Assembly: GCF_032598905.1 (NCBI RefSeq)
Contig: NZ_CP122458.1
Coordinates: forward strand, 3,038,001-3,102,000
DNA length: 64,000 nt
Origin: Streptomyces sp. 11x1
Lineage (GTDB): Bacteria; Actinomycetota; Actinomycetes; Streptomycetales; Streptomycetaceae
Direction of reading: 5' to 3'
Numbering within the stretch: the first letter of the stretch is position 1; each line of letters opens with the position of its first letter. The notes beneath the pieces were generated by a model, which saw only the letters and a list, made by a program, of their open reading frames with translations, did no database searches and had not been told where the DNA came from. A program made the position numbers and the translations under genes. Below are positions 1 to 10,625 of this stretch, piece after piece.

Positions 1-1293
1 GTAGTGGGCGATGCGGTCGGAGGCCATGGCGATGTTCACGGTGAAGGCGGGGCGGCGGTGGACGGCTCTGTCCATGGCCGGAAAGAGGCGGTGGCCGACG
101 GGTTCGGGCGCGGCGGCGACCGGGGAGGCGGCAACGGCGTGCAGCCGGGCCAGGTCCGCGACACCGAACTGTCGCGCCGTGAGGATCGGTGTCACCGTGT
201 CGCGTTCGATCCACCCCTTGATCCGCCCGTGCCACCGCTCGCGCTCGGCGGGGCCGGCACCGAGCGCGAGCAGCGCGATCGCGGCGATGATCCCCTGACC
301 ATGGAAGTGGTCGCTGCGCATGATGTGCCGGTCGTCGCCCTTGAGGTAACCCCGGCTGACAGCACGGCCGTTGACGCTGTCCATCACCAGTCCGTCGAGG
401 ACGAGCGGGGCGAAGGCCCGCTCCACGCCGTCGAGCACGGTCCGCCGGTTCGGATCCGTGACCGCCCAGCTCGACCCGGCCAGCAGCGCGAGGAGCCGGC
501 CCAGTCCGTCGAGCAGGACCTGCCCGTACGTGCCCGAGTAGGCGACCCAGGTGTGCTGCACGAACGAGCCGTCGGCGTAGAGGCCGTCCCCCCGGGTGAC
601 GTACGGGAAGACGGGTGAGAGGGCGTCGCGGGCGAGGGCGATCTTCTCGGGGGCGCGGCCGAGGATGCCGCGCAGGGCCACGGAGCGGCAGAGGTCGACG
701 CGGTTGGCGCCGGTGGAGGTGCCGCTGTAGTCGCGGAGCATCGCGTCGGGGATGAAGTGGTCGATCGCCGCGCAGGCGTCGGCGATGCGGGCGGGGGTCA
801 GTTCGTCGTACAGGGCGGCGACGATGTCCAGCAGGAGGCGCGGGCTGCCGATCTGCCACTCCCACCAGTTGCCGTAGCGGGTGGTACCGGGGTGGTAGAC
901 GGTCGCGGTGAGGTGGTCGAGGCCGCGCAGGACGTCCGCGAGGAGGGCGGTGTCGCCGGTACGGCCGGTGCCGGGCTGGAGGTAGGCCTGGGTCATCGTC
1001 CACAGGCGGCTGTAGCTCTGGGTGATTCCCGCGGGCGGGTCGAAGGGGTGGCCCGGCCAGAGGGAGTTCGCGGTGGGCGCCATGGCCGCGCGGAAGGCGT
1101 GGGCGAGGTCGCCGGTCTCGCGCAGGCGGGTGGCGTAGGGCTCGGCGGTGGGGTCGTAGCCCTCGCCGAGCGCGATGGCGAGCCAGCGGCGGCGGAGGGT
1201 GTCGTACTCCTCGGCCGCGTGGGCGGGGCCGGGAGCGGTCGCGGCCGCCAGGGTCGCGGCGAGGAGCAGGACGGTCCGGCGTGTGGGGGTCAT
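1..1293 (-). CDS. Polysaccharide lyase family 8 (hyaluronate/chondroitin/xanthan lyase type), C-terminus cut by window edge
   Basis: Secreted lyase that cleaves uronate-containing polysaccharides by beta-elimination. The first 431 residues are visible and the frame is still open at the window edge. An N-terminal signal with a twin-arginine (TRRTVLL) ends near AHA at residues 24-26. The alpha/alpha toroid follows. Family motifs are an aromatic patch NWWEWQIG (142-149), the catalytic Asn in STGANRVD (about N197), and the catalytic His and Tyr in DGSFVQH...YSGTYG (about H247 and Y256). The beta-sandwich C-terminal domains lie outside the window, so substrate cannot be assigned. ATG at 1293 was chosen; an in-frame ATG at 1299 is equally possible because neither has a clear ribosome site. 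It is divergent from the YceI gene. Confidence 0.85.
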   Translation of the reverse strand, partial: MTPTRRTVLLLAATLAAATAPGPAHAAEEYDTLRRRWLAIALGEGYDPTAEPYATRLRETGDLAHAFRAAMAPTANSLWPGHPFDPPAGITQSYSRLWTMTQAYLQPGTGRTGDTALLADVLRGLDHLTATVYHPGTTRYGNWWEWQIGSPRLLLDIVAALYDELTPARIADACAAIDHFIPDAMLRDYSGTSTGANRVDLCRSVALRGILGRAPEKIALARDALSPVFPYVTRGDGLYADGSFVQHTWVAYSGTYGQVLLDGLGRLLALLAGSSWAVTDPNRRTVLDGVERAFAPLVLDGLVMDSVNGRAVSRGYLKGDDRHIMRSDHFHGQGIIAAIALLALGAGPAERERWHGRIKGWIERDTVTPILTARQFGVADLARLHAVAASPVAAAPEPVGHRLFPAMDRAVHRRPAFTVNIAMASDRIAHY

Positions 1294-1365
1294 GGCCATG
1301 CCGTGTACCACTCGGGAGCCACCGGATCAACAACGCGTGACACAATGATCACTGAATCGACACGG

Positions 1366-1424
1366 TTGAAAATTGAACGGAATAGGTCTACGGTGGGCCG
1401 TGTTCAGTTCGTTGAACATTGAAC
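1366..1424. promoter_or_regulatory. Two near-identical direct repeats upstream of the YceI gene (candidate operator pair)
   Basis: TTGAAAATTGAAC (1366-1378) and TTGAACATTGAAC (1412-1424) differ at one base and are spaced 46 bp start to start. They lie in an AT-rich island between the divergent PL8 and YceI genes. The second copy is about 10 bp ahead of the AAGGAG ribosome site. This suggests a regulator binding twice near the promoter. The regulator is not identifiable from sequence, and no MarR or other regulator gene is adjacent. Confidence 0.4.
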
Positions 1425-1447
1425 GACATCACTCAAGGAGTCACGTC

Positions 1448-2065
1448 ATGGGTATCTTCGGCCGCAGCAACTCGACCACCGACACCGCCACCACCTCGGC
1501 GACCGTCTCCGCGGTGAACCCCGACCTCGCCGCGCTGACCGGCGACTACTCGATCGACGCGTCCCACACCACGATCGGTTTCACGGCCCGCCACGCCATG
1601 GTCACCAACGTCAAGGGCGCCTTCCTGGACTTCTCCGGCAGCCTGCACCTGGACGGTACGGACCCGTCCCTGTCCACCGCCTCCATCGACGTCAAGATGG
1701 AGAGCATCGACACCGGCAACGCCGACCGGGACGGTCACCTGAAGAGCGCGGACTTCTTCCGGACGGAGGAGTTCCCGACCATGACCTTCCGCTCCACCAA
1801 GGCGGAGGCCCTCGGCGGCGACGACTACCGCATCACCGGCGATCTCTCCATCCTGGGCACGACCAAGCCGCTCACCATCGACCTGGAGTTCAACGGCGCC
1901 GCCAAGGACCCCTTCGGCAACGAGCGCGTCGGCTTCGAGGGCAAGGCGGAGATCCTGCGCTCCGAGTGGGGTCTGACCTGGAACGCGGCGCTGGAGACGG
2001 GCGGCGTCCTGGTGTCGGACAAGATCAAGCTCACCTTCGACATCTCGGCGATCCGGAACGCGTGA
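1448..2065 (+). CDS. YceI-like lipocalin-fold protein
   Basis: 205-residue YceI-family protein. The family has an extended lipocalin beta-barrel that binds long isoprenoid or other apolar ligands. The domain starts near residue 33 (GDYSIDASHTTIGFTARHAMVTNVKG) and runs to the C-terminus. Hallmarks are DRDGHLKSADFF, the FPTMTF strand and the ITGDLSILGTTKPLT hairpin. The N-terminal 30 residues are Ser/Thr/Ala-rich with no signal peptide, so it is probably cytoplasmic, unlike E. coli YceI. The start is well placed, with AAGGAG 7 bp upstream of ATG 1448. A paired direct repeat upstream suggests regulation, and a strong hairpin follows. Ligand unknown. Confidence 0.93.
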   Translation: MGIFGRSNSTTDTATTSATVSAVNPDLAALTGDYSIDASHTTIGFTARHAMVTNVKGAFLDFSGSLHLDGTDPSLSTASIDVKMESIDTGNADRDGHLKSADFFRTEEFPTMTFRSTKAEALGGDDYRITGDLSILGTTKPLTIDLEFNGAAKDPFGNERVGFEGKAEILRSEWGLTWNAALETGGVLVSDKIKLTFDISAIRNA

Positions 2066-2124
2066 CCTCTTCGGCGATCCGGCCGCGCGGTTCCGACACG
2101 CTCTGACACGCGGCTGCGACGCCC

Positions 2125-2179
2125 GCCGAGCCCTCGCCCTCCGACTGCCCACGCGGCAGTCGGAGGGCGAGGGCTCGGC
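2125..2179. terminator. Very strong bidirectional hairpin after the YceI gene
   Basis: Perfect 25-bp inverted repeat (arms 2125-2149 and 2155-2179) with a 5-nt loop. It separates the YceI gene from the minus-strand phosphotransferase remnant and can terminate transcription in either direction. Confidence 0.85.
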
Positions 2180-4055
<1,876 letters not shown>

Positions 4056-4116
4056 CGAGGCTCCGCGACAGCGCCCGTCGTCTCTCGCACGACCTCGCAT
4101 GACCTCGTACGACGTC

Positions 4117-4150
4117 CACGGGCCCGACGGCTCCCAGCGCCGGGCCCGTG
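4117..4150. terminator. Terminator after the trypsin gene
   Basis: Perfect 10-bp arms CACGGGCCCG (4117-4126) and CGGGCCCGTG (4141-4150) with a 14-nt loop and a T-rich tail. It lies between two convergent genes. Confidence 0.7.
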
Positions 4151-4215
4151 TTCGTGTCTGTGTGTCCGGGCCGGGCCGGTCCGGCGTTCGGGGCGGGCCC
4201 GGCCCGGGGCGATTC

Positions 4216-5595
4216 TCAGAAGCCTCCGCCGAAGTCGCCGCCGCCTCCGAAGTCGCCCCCTCCGCCGAAGTCACCACCGCCGAAGCCGCCGGTGAAGTCG
4301 CCCGTGTCGAAGTCGCCGCCCGAGACGTCGCCGCCGCCATAGCCGGGGTCCGCGCCGAAGTCGCCGTAACCGGAGCCGTACATGGCAGCGTACGAGGGGG
4401 TGGCCATCATGCTGCCGAGCATGGTGCCGACGAGCAGGCCGGGGAGGATGCCGCCGCCGAAGTAGCCGCCCGCCCAGGGGCCGTAGGCCGGGCCGGCGTC
4501 CCAGTACGGGCGGCGGGCGCCGGAGACCGTCTCCACCTCGCGGATCATGGGGTCCTGGCCGTCGGCGAGGCGGGCTTGGTCGGCGGCGCAGACCGGCACC
4601 TCGCGTGCGGTGCCGACGCCCGGGTCCCACAGGACGTCCGCGACCGACGGACCGTGGCGGGGGTCGAAGAAGCAGGGGGCGCGGCGCTCCGGCAGGGGGC
4701 GGCCCGCTCTGCGGGCGGCGAGCTGGGCCAGGGAGAAGCGGCCGTCCTCCAGGGTCTGGGTCACCGCGCGGACCTCCTCGGGGCGGGTGGCGGCCGCCAT
4801 GAGGGACTTGGCCTTCTCGTAGGCGTCCAGGGCCCGTTCGTAGTCGGCGCGCATCGCGTCGTCGGCGCCGGCCTCGGCGGGGTGGAAGTCCAGGCGTTCC
4901 AGTTCCTCGCCGAAGGCCGTGATGTCCTCGTCGACCACCACGGCGAGCTTGGCCAGCGCCTCGCGGCGTTCCTCCTCCTTGCGGCGGCGTCCTCGGCGGA
5001 CCAGCGCGTACGCGCCGACGCCGCCCGCGACCACGACCGCGCCCGCCGCCGCCAGGGCGCCGGCGTCCACGCCCGCGTCGGCGCCGTCGCTCCAGCTCGA
5101 CGGGGCCGTGCCGCCCGGGTTGCTGCGCAGGGCGTCGTCCACGAAGTCGTTGAGCTGGGCCTTCGGATCGCCGGCGCCCTGGACCGCGGTGACCAGGTTG
5201 GCGACGGCGTCCTGGCTCAGGACGCTGCTGTCGGCGCGGGCGTCGAAGCGGTCGCCGAGGCGGACGGCGTAGAGACCGGTGATGCCCGTCTCGGTGCGGA
5301 GGTTCTGGAAGAGGTCCTCGGTGGGGTGGCCGGCCGGGAGGACCGCCACGAAGATCGGCTCGTCCGCGTCCTCGATCTTGTCCGCGAGGGCCTCGGCGTC
5401 CGTCGAGGAGAGCAGGTCGGTGGCGGCCGGGTCGACATAGACGGGGCCCTCGCGCAGGGCCGCGGCCACCGTGGACAGGTCGGTGGCCGCGTGTGCGCCG
5501 GGCGCACCGACCGCCAGCACCGCCAGGGTCGCCGCGGCGAGCGGCGCGATCACTAGGCGGAGGAGGAGACGACGTCGACTCGGTACGCCTTTCAT
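4216..5595 (-). CDS. Predicted membrane protein with signal peptide, one internal TM helix and Gly-rich tail
   Basis: 459 residues, function not recognised. A basic-hydrophobic signal peptide (about 1-36, ending GAHA) leads into an extracytoplasmic alpha/beta region (DLSTVAAALREGPVYVDPAA...FVAVLPAG). That region recalls TPM-type repair/chaperone domains, but the match is weak. A TM helix near 175-197 is followed by a basic stop-transfer RRGRRRKEEE and a cytoplasmic helical segment. The segment carries ERRAPCFFDPRHGPS and VPVCAADQARLADG, patterns common in Streptomyces proteins of this architecture. The last 70 residues are Gly/Asp/Phe-rich with repeated GGDFGGGG units. ATG 5595 was chosen because it gives a proper signal peptide; longer upstream starts do not. 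Confidence 0.8.
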   Translation of the reverse strand: MKGVPSRRRLLLRLVIAPLAAATLAVLAVGAPGAHAATDLSTVAAALREGPVYVDPAATDLLSSTDAEALADKIEDADEPIFVAVLPAGHPTEDLFQNLRTETGITGLYAVRLGDRFDARADSSVLSQDAVANLVTAVQGAGDPKAQLNDFVDDALRSNPGGTAPSSWSDGADAGVDAGALAAAGAVVVAGGVGAYALVRRGRRRKEEERREALAKLAVVVDEDITAFGEELERLDFHPAEAGADDAMRADYERALDAYEKAKSLMAAATRPEEVRAVTQTLEDGRFSLAQLAARRAGRPLPERRAPCFFDPRHGPSVADVLWDPGVGTAREVPVCAADQARLADGQDPMIREVETVSGARRPYWDAGPAYGPWAGGYFGGGILPGLLVGTMLGSMMATPSYAAMYGSGYGDFGADPGYGGGDVSGGDFDTGDFTGGFGGGDFGGGGDFGGGGDFGGGF

Positions 5596-5870
5596 ATCTT
5601 CGAAGCTACCTCGATCGCCAGGAAAACGGACGATTCGATCAAATGGGATCGCGAGTACCTCGGTGCCGGTGACTGCGAGGATGTTCGCTTCGTGGCGTGA
5701 GGGCCTGCGGGGAGACGTCGCCGTGATCGGTGCGCCGGCGGTGTCGGTGGTGCTGAGCGACTGTGGTCCGCAGGCGGTGGTGCTGCCGGCCGCCGTGGCG
5801 GTGAGCTTCACCGAGGGAGCGTGTCGAGGTCTGCGGAAGTTGGGGGTGCGTTGTCGTGTGCCAGCCCGGT

Positions 5871-6100
5871 GGGGCTCCTCGCGCAGTTCCCCGCGCCCCT
5901 GAAAAGCAGGGGCTGCGCCCCGTGCTTTTCATCCCCGCAGCCTCGTCGCTTTCCCCCTGCAGCCCCGCCACTTTTCAGGGGTGGGCCCGGTCGCTTTTCA
6001 GGGGCGCACCCCCGCGCTGGCTTCCAGGACGGCACCCCCGTTGGGTTCCCGGCCCGCAGGGCCTGGGTCTTTAGGGGCGCGGGGAACTGCGCGAGCAACC
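5871..6100. repeat. Dispersed inverted-repeat element, copy 1
   Basis: The left end at 5871 (GGGGCTCCTCGCGCAGTTCC, continuing CCGCGCCCC) and right end at 6073-6100 (AGGGGCGCGGGGAACTGCGC, continuing GAGC) are inverted copies of one motif. An inner hairpin GAAAAGC...GCTTTTC lies at about 5901-5930, and further TTTTCAGGGG fragments lie between. It sits in the 553-bp spacer between the Gly-rich membrane protein and cimA. The rest of that spacer (5596-5870 and 6101-6148) holds no gene I can support. See copies at 26787, 43086, 50910 and 57421. Confidence 0.85.
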
Positions 6101-6148
6101 ACGAACCACCCGCACCCGACAACGCACCGCACCCCCTCCCGCCCGGAC

Positions 6149-7753
6149 CTACTCCGCCGGCTCCACGCCCGCGCGCAGCAACCCGTAGGTGTACGCATCC
6201 TCCAGCGCCTGCCACGACGCGGCGATCACGTTGTCGGCGACGCCCACCGTGGACCACTCACCCGTACCGTCCGTCGTGGAGATCAGCACCCGTGTCGTGG
6301 AGTTGGTGCCGTGCTTGCCCTCCAGGATGCGGACCTTGTAGTCCACCAGCTCCAGCTTGGCGAGCTGGGGGTAGATCTTCTCCAGGGCGACGCGCAGGGC
6401 GCGGTCGAGCGCGTTGACGGGGCCGTTGCCCTCCGCCGTGGCGACGATGCGCTCGCTCTTGGACCACAGCTTGACCGTGGCCTCGTTGGCGTGGCTGCCG
6501 TCGGGGCGGTCCTCGACGATGGCCCGCCAGGACTCCGTACGGAAGTACCGCTGCGGCTTGCCCGCGACCTCGTCGCGCAGCAGGATCTCGAAGCTGGCGT
6601 CGGCGGCCTCGTAGGTGTAGCCGCGCAGCTCGCGCTCCTTGACCCGCTCGACGACCCGGCCGACCAGCTCGCGGTCGTCGCCGAGGTCGACGCCCAGCTC
6701 CTTGCCCTTGAGCTCGATGGAAGCGCGGCCCGCCATGTCGGAGACCAGCATCCGCATGGTGTTGCCGACCTGCTCGGGGTCGATGTGCTGGTACAGGTCC
6801 GGGTCGACCTTGATCGCGGAGGCGTGCAGGCCGGCCTTGTGCGCGAAGGCCGAGACACCGACGTACGGCTGGTGGGTGGAGGGAGTGAGGTTGACGACCT
6901 CGGCGATCGCGTGCGAGATCCGCGTCATCTCGCGCAGAGCGCCCTCGGGGAGGACCTTCTTGCCGTACTTCAGCTCCAGCGCGGCGACGACCGGGAAGAG
7001 GTTGGAGTTGCCGACGCGCTCGCCGTAGCCGTTGGCGGTGCACTGGACGTGGGTGGCGCCCGCGTCGACGGCGGCCAGGGTGTTGGCGACCGCGCAGCCG
7101 GTGTCGTCCTGGGCGTGGATGCCGAGGCGGGCGCCGGTGTCGGCGAGGACGGTGGCGACGACGGCCTGGACCTGGGCGGGGAGCATGCCACCGTTGGTGT
7201 CGCAGAGGATCACCACGTCGGCGCCGGCCTCGGATGCGGTGCGGACGACGGCCTTGGCGTACTCGGGGTTGGCCCGGTAGCCGTCGAAGAAGTGCTCGCA
7301 GTCGACGAAGACCCGGCGGCCCTGGGCACGGAGGTGGGCGACGGTGTCGCGGACCATCTCCAGGTTCTCGTCGAGGGTGGTGCGCAGGGCGAGTTCCACA
7401 TGACGGTCATGGGACTTCGCGACCAGGGTGATCACCGGAGCGCCGGAGTCGAGCAGGGCCTTGACCTGGGGGTCCTCGCTCGCCTTACCGCCCGCGCGGC
7501 GGGTGGCGCCGAACGCGACCAGCTGGGCGTGCTTGAAGTCGATCTCCTTCTGCGCGCGGGCGAAGAACTCGGTGTCGCGCGGGTTGGCGCCGGGCCAGCC
7601 GCCCTCGATGAAGCCCACGCCGAAATCGTCCAGGTGCCGTGCGATGGCCAGCTTGTCCGCGACGGTGAGGTTGATGCCCTCGCGCTGGGCACCGTCGCGC
7701 AGGGTGGTGTCGAAGACGTGGAAGGAGTCGTCGAGTTCGCTGGTTTCCGTCAT
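6149..7753 (-). CDS. cimA: (R)-citramalate synthase
   Basis: 534-residue DRE-TIM metallolyase. It condenses acetyl-CoA with pyruvate to citramalate, the first step of the pyruvate route to 2-oxobutyrate and isoleucine. The barrel starts HVFDTTLRDGAQREGI (about 13-28), the family's catalytic and metal-binding signature. HAQDDTGCAVANT and GYGERVGNSNLF follow, and SAFAHKAGLHASAI supplies catalytic residues. The C-terminal LeuA-like allosteric domain (about 390-534) ends in YKVRILEGKHGTNSTTRVLI. Length and the second half fit CimA/LeuA2 of actinobacteria better than LeuA proper. ATG 7753 directly precedes the conserved core. A hairpin-plus-U-tract and a tiny Ile-codon ORF upstream suggest attenuation. 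ilvE and leuB follow on the same strand upstream. Confidence 0.92.
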   Translation of the reverse strand: MTETSELDDSFHVFDTTLRDGAQREGINLTVADKLAIARHLDDFGVGFIEGGWPGANPRDTEFFARAQKEIDFKHAQLVAFGATRRAGGKASEDPQVKALLDSGAPVITLVAKSHDRHVELALRTTLDENLEMVRDTVAHLRAQGRRVFVDCEHFFDGYRANPEYAKAVVRTASEAGADVVILCDTNGGMLPAQVQAVVATVLADTGARLGIHAQDDTGCAVANTLAAVDAGATHVQCTANGYGERVGNSNLFPVVAALELKYGKKVLPEGALREMTRISHAIAEVVNLTPSTHQPYVGVSAFAHKAGLHASAIKVDPDLYQHIDPEQVGNTMRMLVSDMAGRASIELKGKELGVDLGDDRELVGRVVERVKERELRGYTYEAADASFEILLRDEVAGKPQRYFRTESWRAIVEDRPDGSHANEATVKLWSKSERIVATAEGNGPVNALDRALRVALEKIYPQLAKLELVDYKVRILEGKHGTNSTTRVLISTTDGTGEWSTVGVADNVIAASWQALEDAYTYGLLRAGVEPAE

Positions 7754-7873
7754 GGTGTCAAGGCTCCTGCTGTTGGATCCCGCTGGATCTCGGTCTGTAC
7801 CGGAATGACCGGCTCCACCGTCCCCAATGGTCCCTCGCGCTGCGCTCCCGGCTGAAGGTGGGCCAGAAAAGCG

Positions 7874-7898
7874 AAAAACCCCTCGCGGGTGCGAGAGG
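7874..7898 (-). terminator. Attenuator-type terminator upstream of cimA
   Basis: On the minus strand CCTCTCGC-ACCC-GCGAGGGG forms an 8-bp stem (one G-U pair) followed at once by TTTTTCGCTTTT. It lies about 120 bp before the cimA start and just after a short ORF, the arrangement of a transcription attenuator. The layout matches the one ahead of ilvB in this window. Confidence 0.65.
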
Positions 7899-7953
7899 TC
7901 TGCGCGCGGGTCGAGGACGACGGTGTCCACCCGTACCTGGTCGTACGTGGCGG

Positions 7954-7989
7954 TCACTGCGGACCGGCGCGCCTGCTGCCAATAATCAT
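7954..7989 (-). CDS. Candidate leader peptide of cimA (MIIGSRRAGPQ)
   Basis: 12-codon ORF on the cimA strand: ATG ATT ATT GGC AGC AGG CGC GCC GGT CCG CAG TGA. Two consecutive ATT isoleucine codons are striking, because ATT is rare in such a GC-rich genome and Ile is the end product of the CimA pathway. The ORF ends about 55 nt ahead of the attenuator hairpin. The 349-bp spacer between cimA and ilvE (7754-8102) holds no other gene. There is no clear ribosome site, so translation is inferred from context only. Confidence 0.45.
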   Translation of the reverse strand: MIIGSRRAGPQ

Positions 7990-8102
7990 GGCGAACGAGA
8001 GCACGGGGGCAGTCTGGCACAGACCGCCCCCGCCCTCACCGTCCGTCTCAGGATGCGAACAGCGTGCTGATCACCTCACGGTTACCGCACACACCGTCGA
8101 TG

Positions 8103-9188
8103 TCAGCCCAGCTCGTGCATCCAGCCGTGCTTGTCCTCGACCGTGCCGCGCTGGATGTTCAGCAGCGCCTCGCGGAGCTTGAGGGTGACGGGGCCGGGCT
8201 CGCCGCCGGACTGCTGCCAGGCGGCGCCGGTGCGCTTGACCGTGCCCACGGGCGTGATGACGGCGGCCGTACCGCAGGCGAAGACCTCGGTGAGGGCGCC
8301 GCTCTCGGAGTCGGCCTGCCACTGGTCGATGGAGATCCTGCCCTCCTCCGCGGCGTAGCCGAGGTCCGCGGCGACCGTCAGCAGGGAGTCACGGGTGACG
8401 CCCTCCAGGATGGAGCCGGTGAGCGAGGGGGTGACGATGCGGTCGCCGTACACGAAGTACAGGTTCATGCCGCCGAGTTCCTCGACCCACTTGCGCTCGA
8501 CCGCGTCGAGGTAGCAGACCTGGGCGCAGCCCTCGGCCGCCGCCTCGGCCTGGGCGAGGAGGGAGGCCGCGTAGTTGCCGCCGGTCTTGGCGTCGCCCAT
8601 GCCGCCGGGCACCGCGCGGACGTGGTCCTCGGAGACCCAGATGGAGACGGGCTGCACCCCGCCGGGGAAGTAGGCGCCGGCCGGGGAGGCGATGACGAGG
8701 AAGAGGTACTCGCCCGCCGGCTTGACGCCCAGGCCGACCTCAGTGGCGATCATGAAGGGACGGAGGTAGAGGGACTCCTCGCCGCCGTGGGCCGGGACCC
8801 AGGCCTGGTCCTGCCGCACCAGCACGTCACACGCCTCGATGAACGTCTCGACCGGCAGTTCGGGCATGCCGAGCCGGCGGGCGGACGCCTGGAAGCGGCG
8901 GGCGTTCTTCTCCGGGCGGAAGGTGGCGACGGAGCCGTCCGGCTGCCGGTAGGCCTTCAGGCCCTCGAAGATCTCCTGCGCGTAGTGCAGGACCATGGTG
9001 GCCGGGTCCAGGGAGAGCGGCGCGTACGGAACGAGCTGGCCGTCGTGCCAGCCACGACCCTCGGTCCACTTGATGACGACCATGTGGTCGGTGAAGTGGC
9101 GGCCGAAACCGGGGTTGGCCAGGACCGCGTCGCGCTCTGCGTCGGAGAGCGGACTGGCGGAGGGCTTGAGCTCGATCGTGGGCGTCAT
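8103..9188 (-). CDS. ilvE: Branched-chain amino acid aminotransferase
   Basis: 361-residue fold-type IV PLP aminotransferase of the IlvE class II group. It interconverts Leu/Ile/Val and their 2-oxo acids with glutamate/2-oxoglutarate. Motifs in order: [34 protein letters not shown], and [10 protein letters not shown]. The PLP lysine is K201 in [16 protein letters not shown], followed by [11 protein letters not shown] and the phosphate-binding [15 protein letters not shown]. Full length and intact. ATG 9188 has AAGGAC upstream. It sits between cimA and leuB, all on the minus strand, but 250 bp and a terminator separate it from leuB, so it probably has its own promoter. Confidence 0.95.
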   Translation of the reverse strand: MTPTIELKPSASPLSDAERDAVLANPGFGRHFTDHMVVIKWTEGRGWHDGQLVPYAPLSLDPATMVLHYAQEIFEGLKAYRQPDGSVATFRPEKNARRFQASARRLGMPELPVETFIEACDVLVRQDQAWVPAHGGEESLYLRPFMIATEVGLGVKPAGEYLFLVIASPAGAYFPGGVQPVSIWVSEDHVRAVPGGMGDAKTGGNYAASLLAQAEAAAEGCAQVCYLDAVERKWVEELGGMNLYFVYGDRIVTPSLTGSILEGVTRDSLLTVAADLGYAAEEGRISIDQWQADSESGALTEVFACGTAAVITPVGTVKRTGAAWQQSGGEPGPVTLKLREALLNIQRGTVEDKHGWMHELG

Positions 9189-9201
9189 GAGTGGGTGTCC
9201 T

Positions 9202-9279
9202 TCACCGGTTGTTGTGACGGGCCGCGCTCACATCCGTACTGCCAGTGGCGAGTGCTAGGACGTCCGAGCATTCCCTCAT
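9202..9279 (-). CDS. Possible 25-residue upstream ORF of ilvE
   Basis: [25 protein letters not shown], with the stop codon TGA embedded in the ilvE ribosome-binding region (TGAAGGACACCC) 13 nt before the ilvE ATG. Such overlap would couple its translation to ilvE. It holds a rare CTA Leu codon and three further branched-chain codons, but no attenuator hairpin follows. It may be chance; conservation would decide. Confidence 0.3.
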   Translation of the reverse strand: MRECSDVLALATGSTDVSAARHNNR

Positions 9280-9380
9280 TCGGCGGCCCCGCGTTCGATT
9301 ATCGCAAGCGGAGTCGGCGGAAGAAAACGGCGTGAATGCGACCCAGGGGATGATGGTGGCACCCGGCGGGAACATGCGGA

Positions 9381-9411
9381 AGCCGCCGGGTGCGGTAGCG
9401 ACCCGGCGGCT
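9381..9411 (-). terminator. leuB terminator
   Basis: Perfect 11-bp arms AGCCGCCGGGT (9381-9391) and ACCCGGCGGCT (9401-9411) with a 9-nt loop, 28 bp downstream of the leuB stop. Confidence 0.8.
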
Positions 9412-9439
9412 TCGAAAGATTTCGAGTGGGCGCGGCGGG

Positions 9440-10483
9440 TCAGCCGGCTACTCGTACGGCGAGCGCGTCGCCGATCTCGGCCGTCGAACGGGCGGGCTTC
9501 CCCACGCGCTCCGCGAGGTCGGCGGAGACGGCCTCCTCGATGCGCGCGGCCTCGGACTCGTGGCCGAGGTGGCGCAGGAGCAGGGCGACGGAGAGGACCG
9601 TGGCGGACGGGTCGGCCTTGCCCTGGCCGGCGATGTCCGGGGCCGAGCCGTGCACCGGCTCGAACATGGACGGGAACTCGCCGGAGGGGTTGATGTTGCC
9701 GGAGGCCGCGACGCCGATGCCGCCGGAGACGGCCGCGGCGAGGTCGGTGATGATGTCGCCGAAGAGGTTGTCGGTGACGATCACGTCGAACCGGGCCGGG
9801 TCGGTGACCAGGTAGATCGTGGCCGCGTCGACGTGGATGTAGTCGGTGGTGACCTCGGGGAACTCCTCGGCCACCTTTTTGAAGATGTTCGTCCACAGGT
9901 GACCGGCGAAGGTCAGCACGTTGTTCTTGTGGACGAGGGTGAGCTTCTTGCGCGGGCGGGCCTGGGCGCGGGCGAACGCGTCACGCACGACCCGCTCGAC
10001 GCCGAAGGCCGTGTTGACGGAGACCTCGGTGGCGACCTCGTGCTCGGTGCCCTTGCGGATGGTGCCGCCGTTGCCGGTGTAGGGGCCCTCGGTGCCCTCG
10101 CGGACCACGACGAAGTCGATCTCGGGCTGGCCGGCGAGCGGGGTGGCGACACCGGGGAGCAGCTTCGAGGGACGCAGGTTCACGTGGTGGTCGAAGGCGA
10201 AGCGGAGCTTGAGCAGGAAGCCGCGCTCCAGGACCCCGGAGGGGACGCTCGGGTCGCCGATCGCGCCGAGCAGGATCGCGTCGTGCCGCTTCAGCGCGTC
10301 GAGGTCGGCGTCGGTGAGGGTCTCACCGGTGGCGTGGTAGCGCTTGGCGCCGAAGTCGTACTCCTTGGTCTCCAGCTTCACATCCTGCGGAAGGACGGCG
10401 GAGAGGACCTTGAGCCCCTGGGCCACGACTTCCTGACCGATGCCGTCACCGGGGATCACTGCGAGATTGAGGCTGCGAGACAT
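9440..10483 (-). CDS. leuB: 3-isopropylmalate dehydrogenase
   Basis: 347-residue NAD-dependent beta-decarboxylating dehydrogenase, third step of leucine synthesis (3-isopropylmalate to 2-oxoisocaproate). The N-terminus [13 protein letters not shown] is typical. Further motifs are [44 protein letters not shown] and the catalytic Lys region [12 protein letters not shown]. The metal-binding Asp signature is [28 protein letters not shown], and the cofactor loop is [19 protein letters not shown]. This is the short actinobacterial type. ATG 10483 was chosen over longer starts because AGGAG lies 12 bp upstream and the core begins four residues later. It is divergent from the phosphoesterase gene (142-bp spacer). 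Confidence 0.96.
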   Translation of the reverse strand: MSRSLNLAVIPGDGIGQEVVAQGLKVLSAVLPQDVKLETKEYDFGAKRYHATGETLTDADLDALKRHDAILLGAIGDPSVPSGVLERGFLLKLRFAFDHHVNLRPSKLLPGVATPLAGQPEIDFVVVREGTEGPYTGNGGTIRKGTEHEVATEVSVNTAFGVERVVRDAFARAQARPRKKLTLVHKNNVLTFAGHLWTNIFKKVAEEFPEVTTDYIHVDAATIYLVTDPARFDVIVTDNLFGDIITDLAAAVSGGIGVAASGNINPSGEFPSMFEPVHGSAPDIAGQGKADPSATVLSVALLLRHLGHESEAARIEEAVSADLAERVGKPARSTAEIGDALAVRVAG

Positions 10484-10625
10484 GACGGCACCGTACTCCT
10501 TGTCCCACGGGATGACACGAGGTGTCCGCGATACGGACGCGCGATCGGGTGACGCTGCCCACACGTCACCACGCGTTCACCCGTACGGGGGGCGGGTGTT
10601 GGGATTCGCTGGGAACTTCGAGAGC

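Noticed and set aside
5680..5902. Plus-strand ORF beginning MFASWREGLRGDVAV before element copy 1
   Set aside because: No ribosome site, no motif, and it ends inside the repeat element; cannot be supported as a gene.
5981..7855. Long plus-strand ORF (over 600 codons) opposite cimA
   Set aside because: High GC keeps antisense frames open; its composition is Val/Gly/Asp-rich without motifs, while the minus strand encodes an intact CimA.
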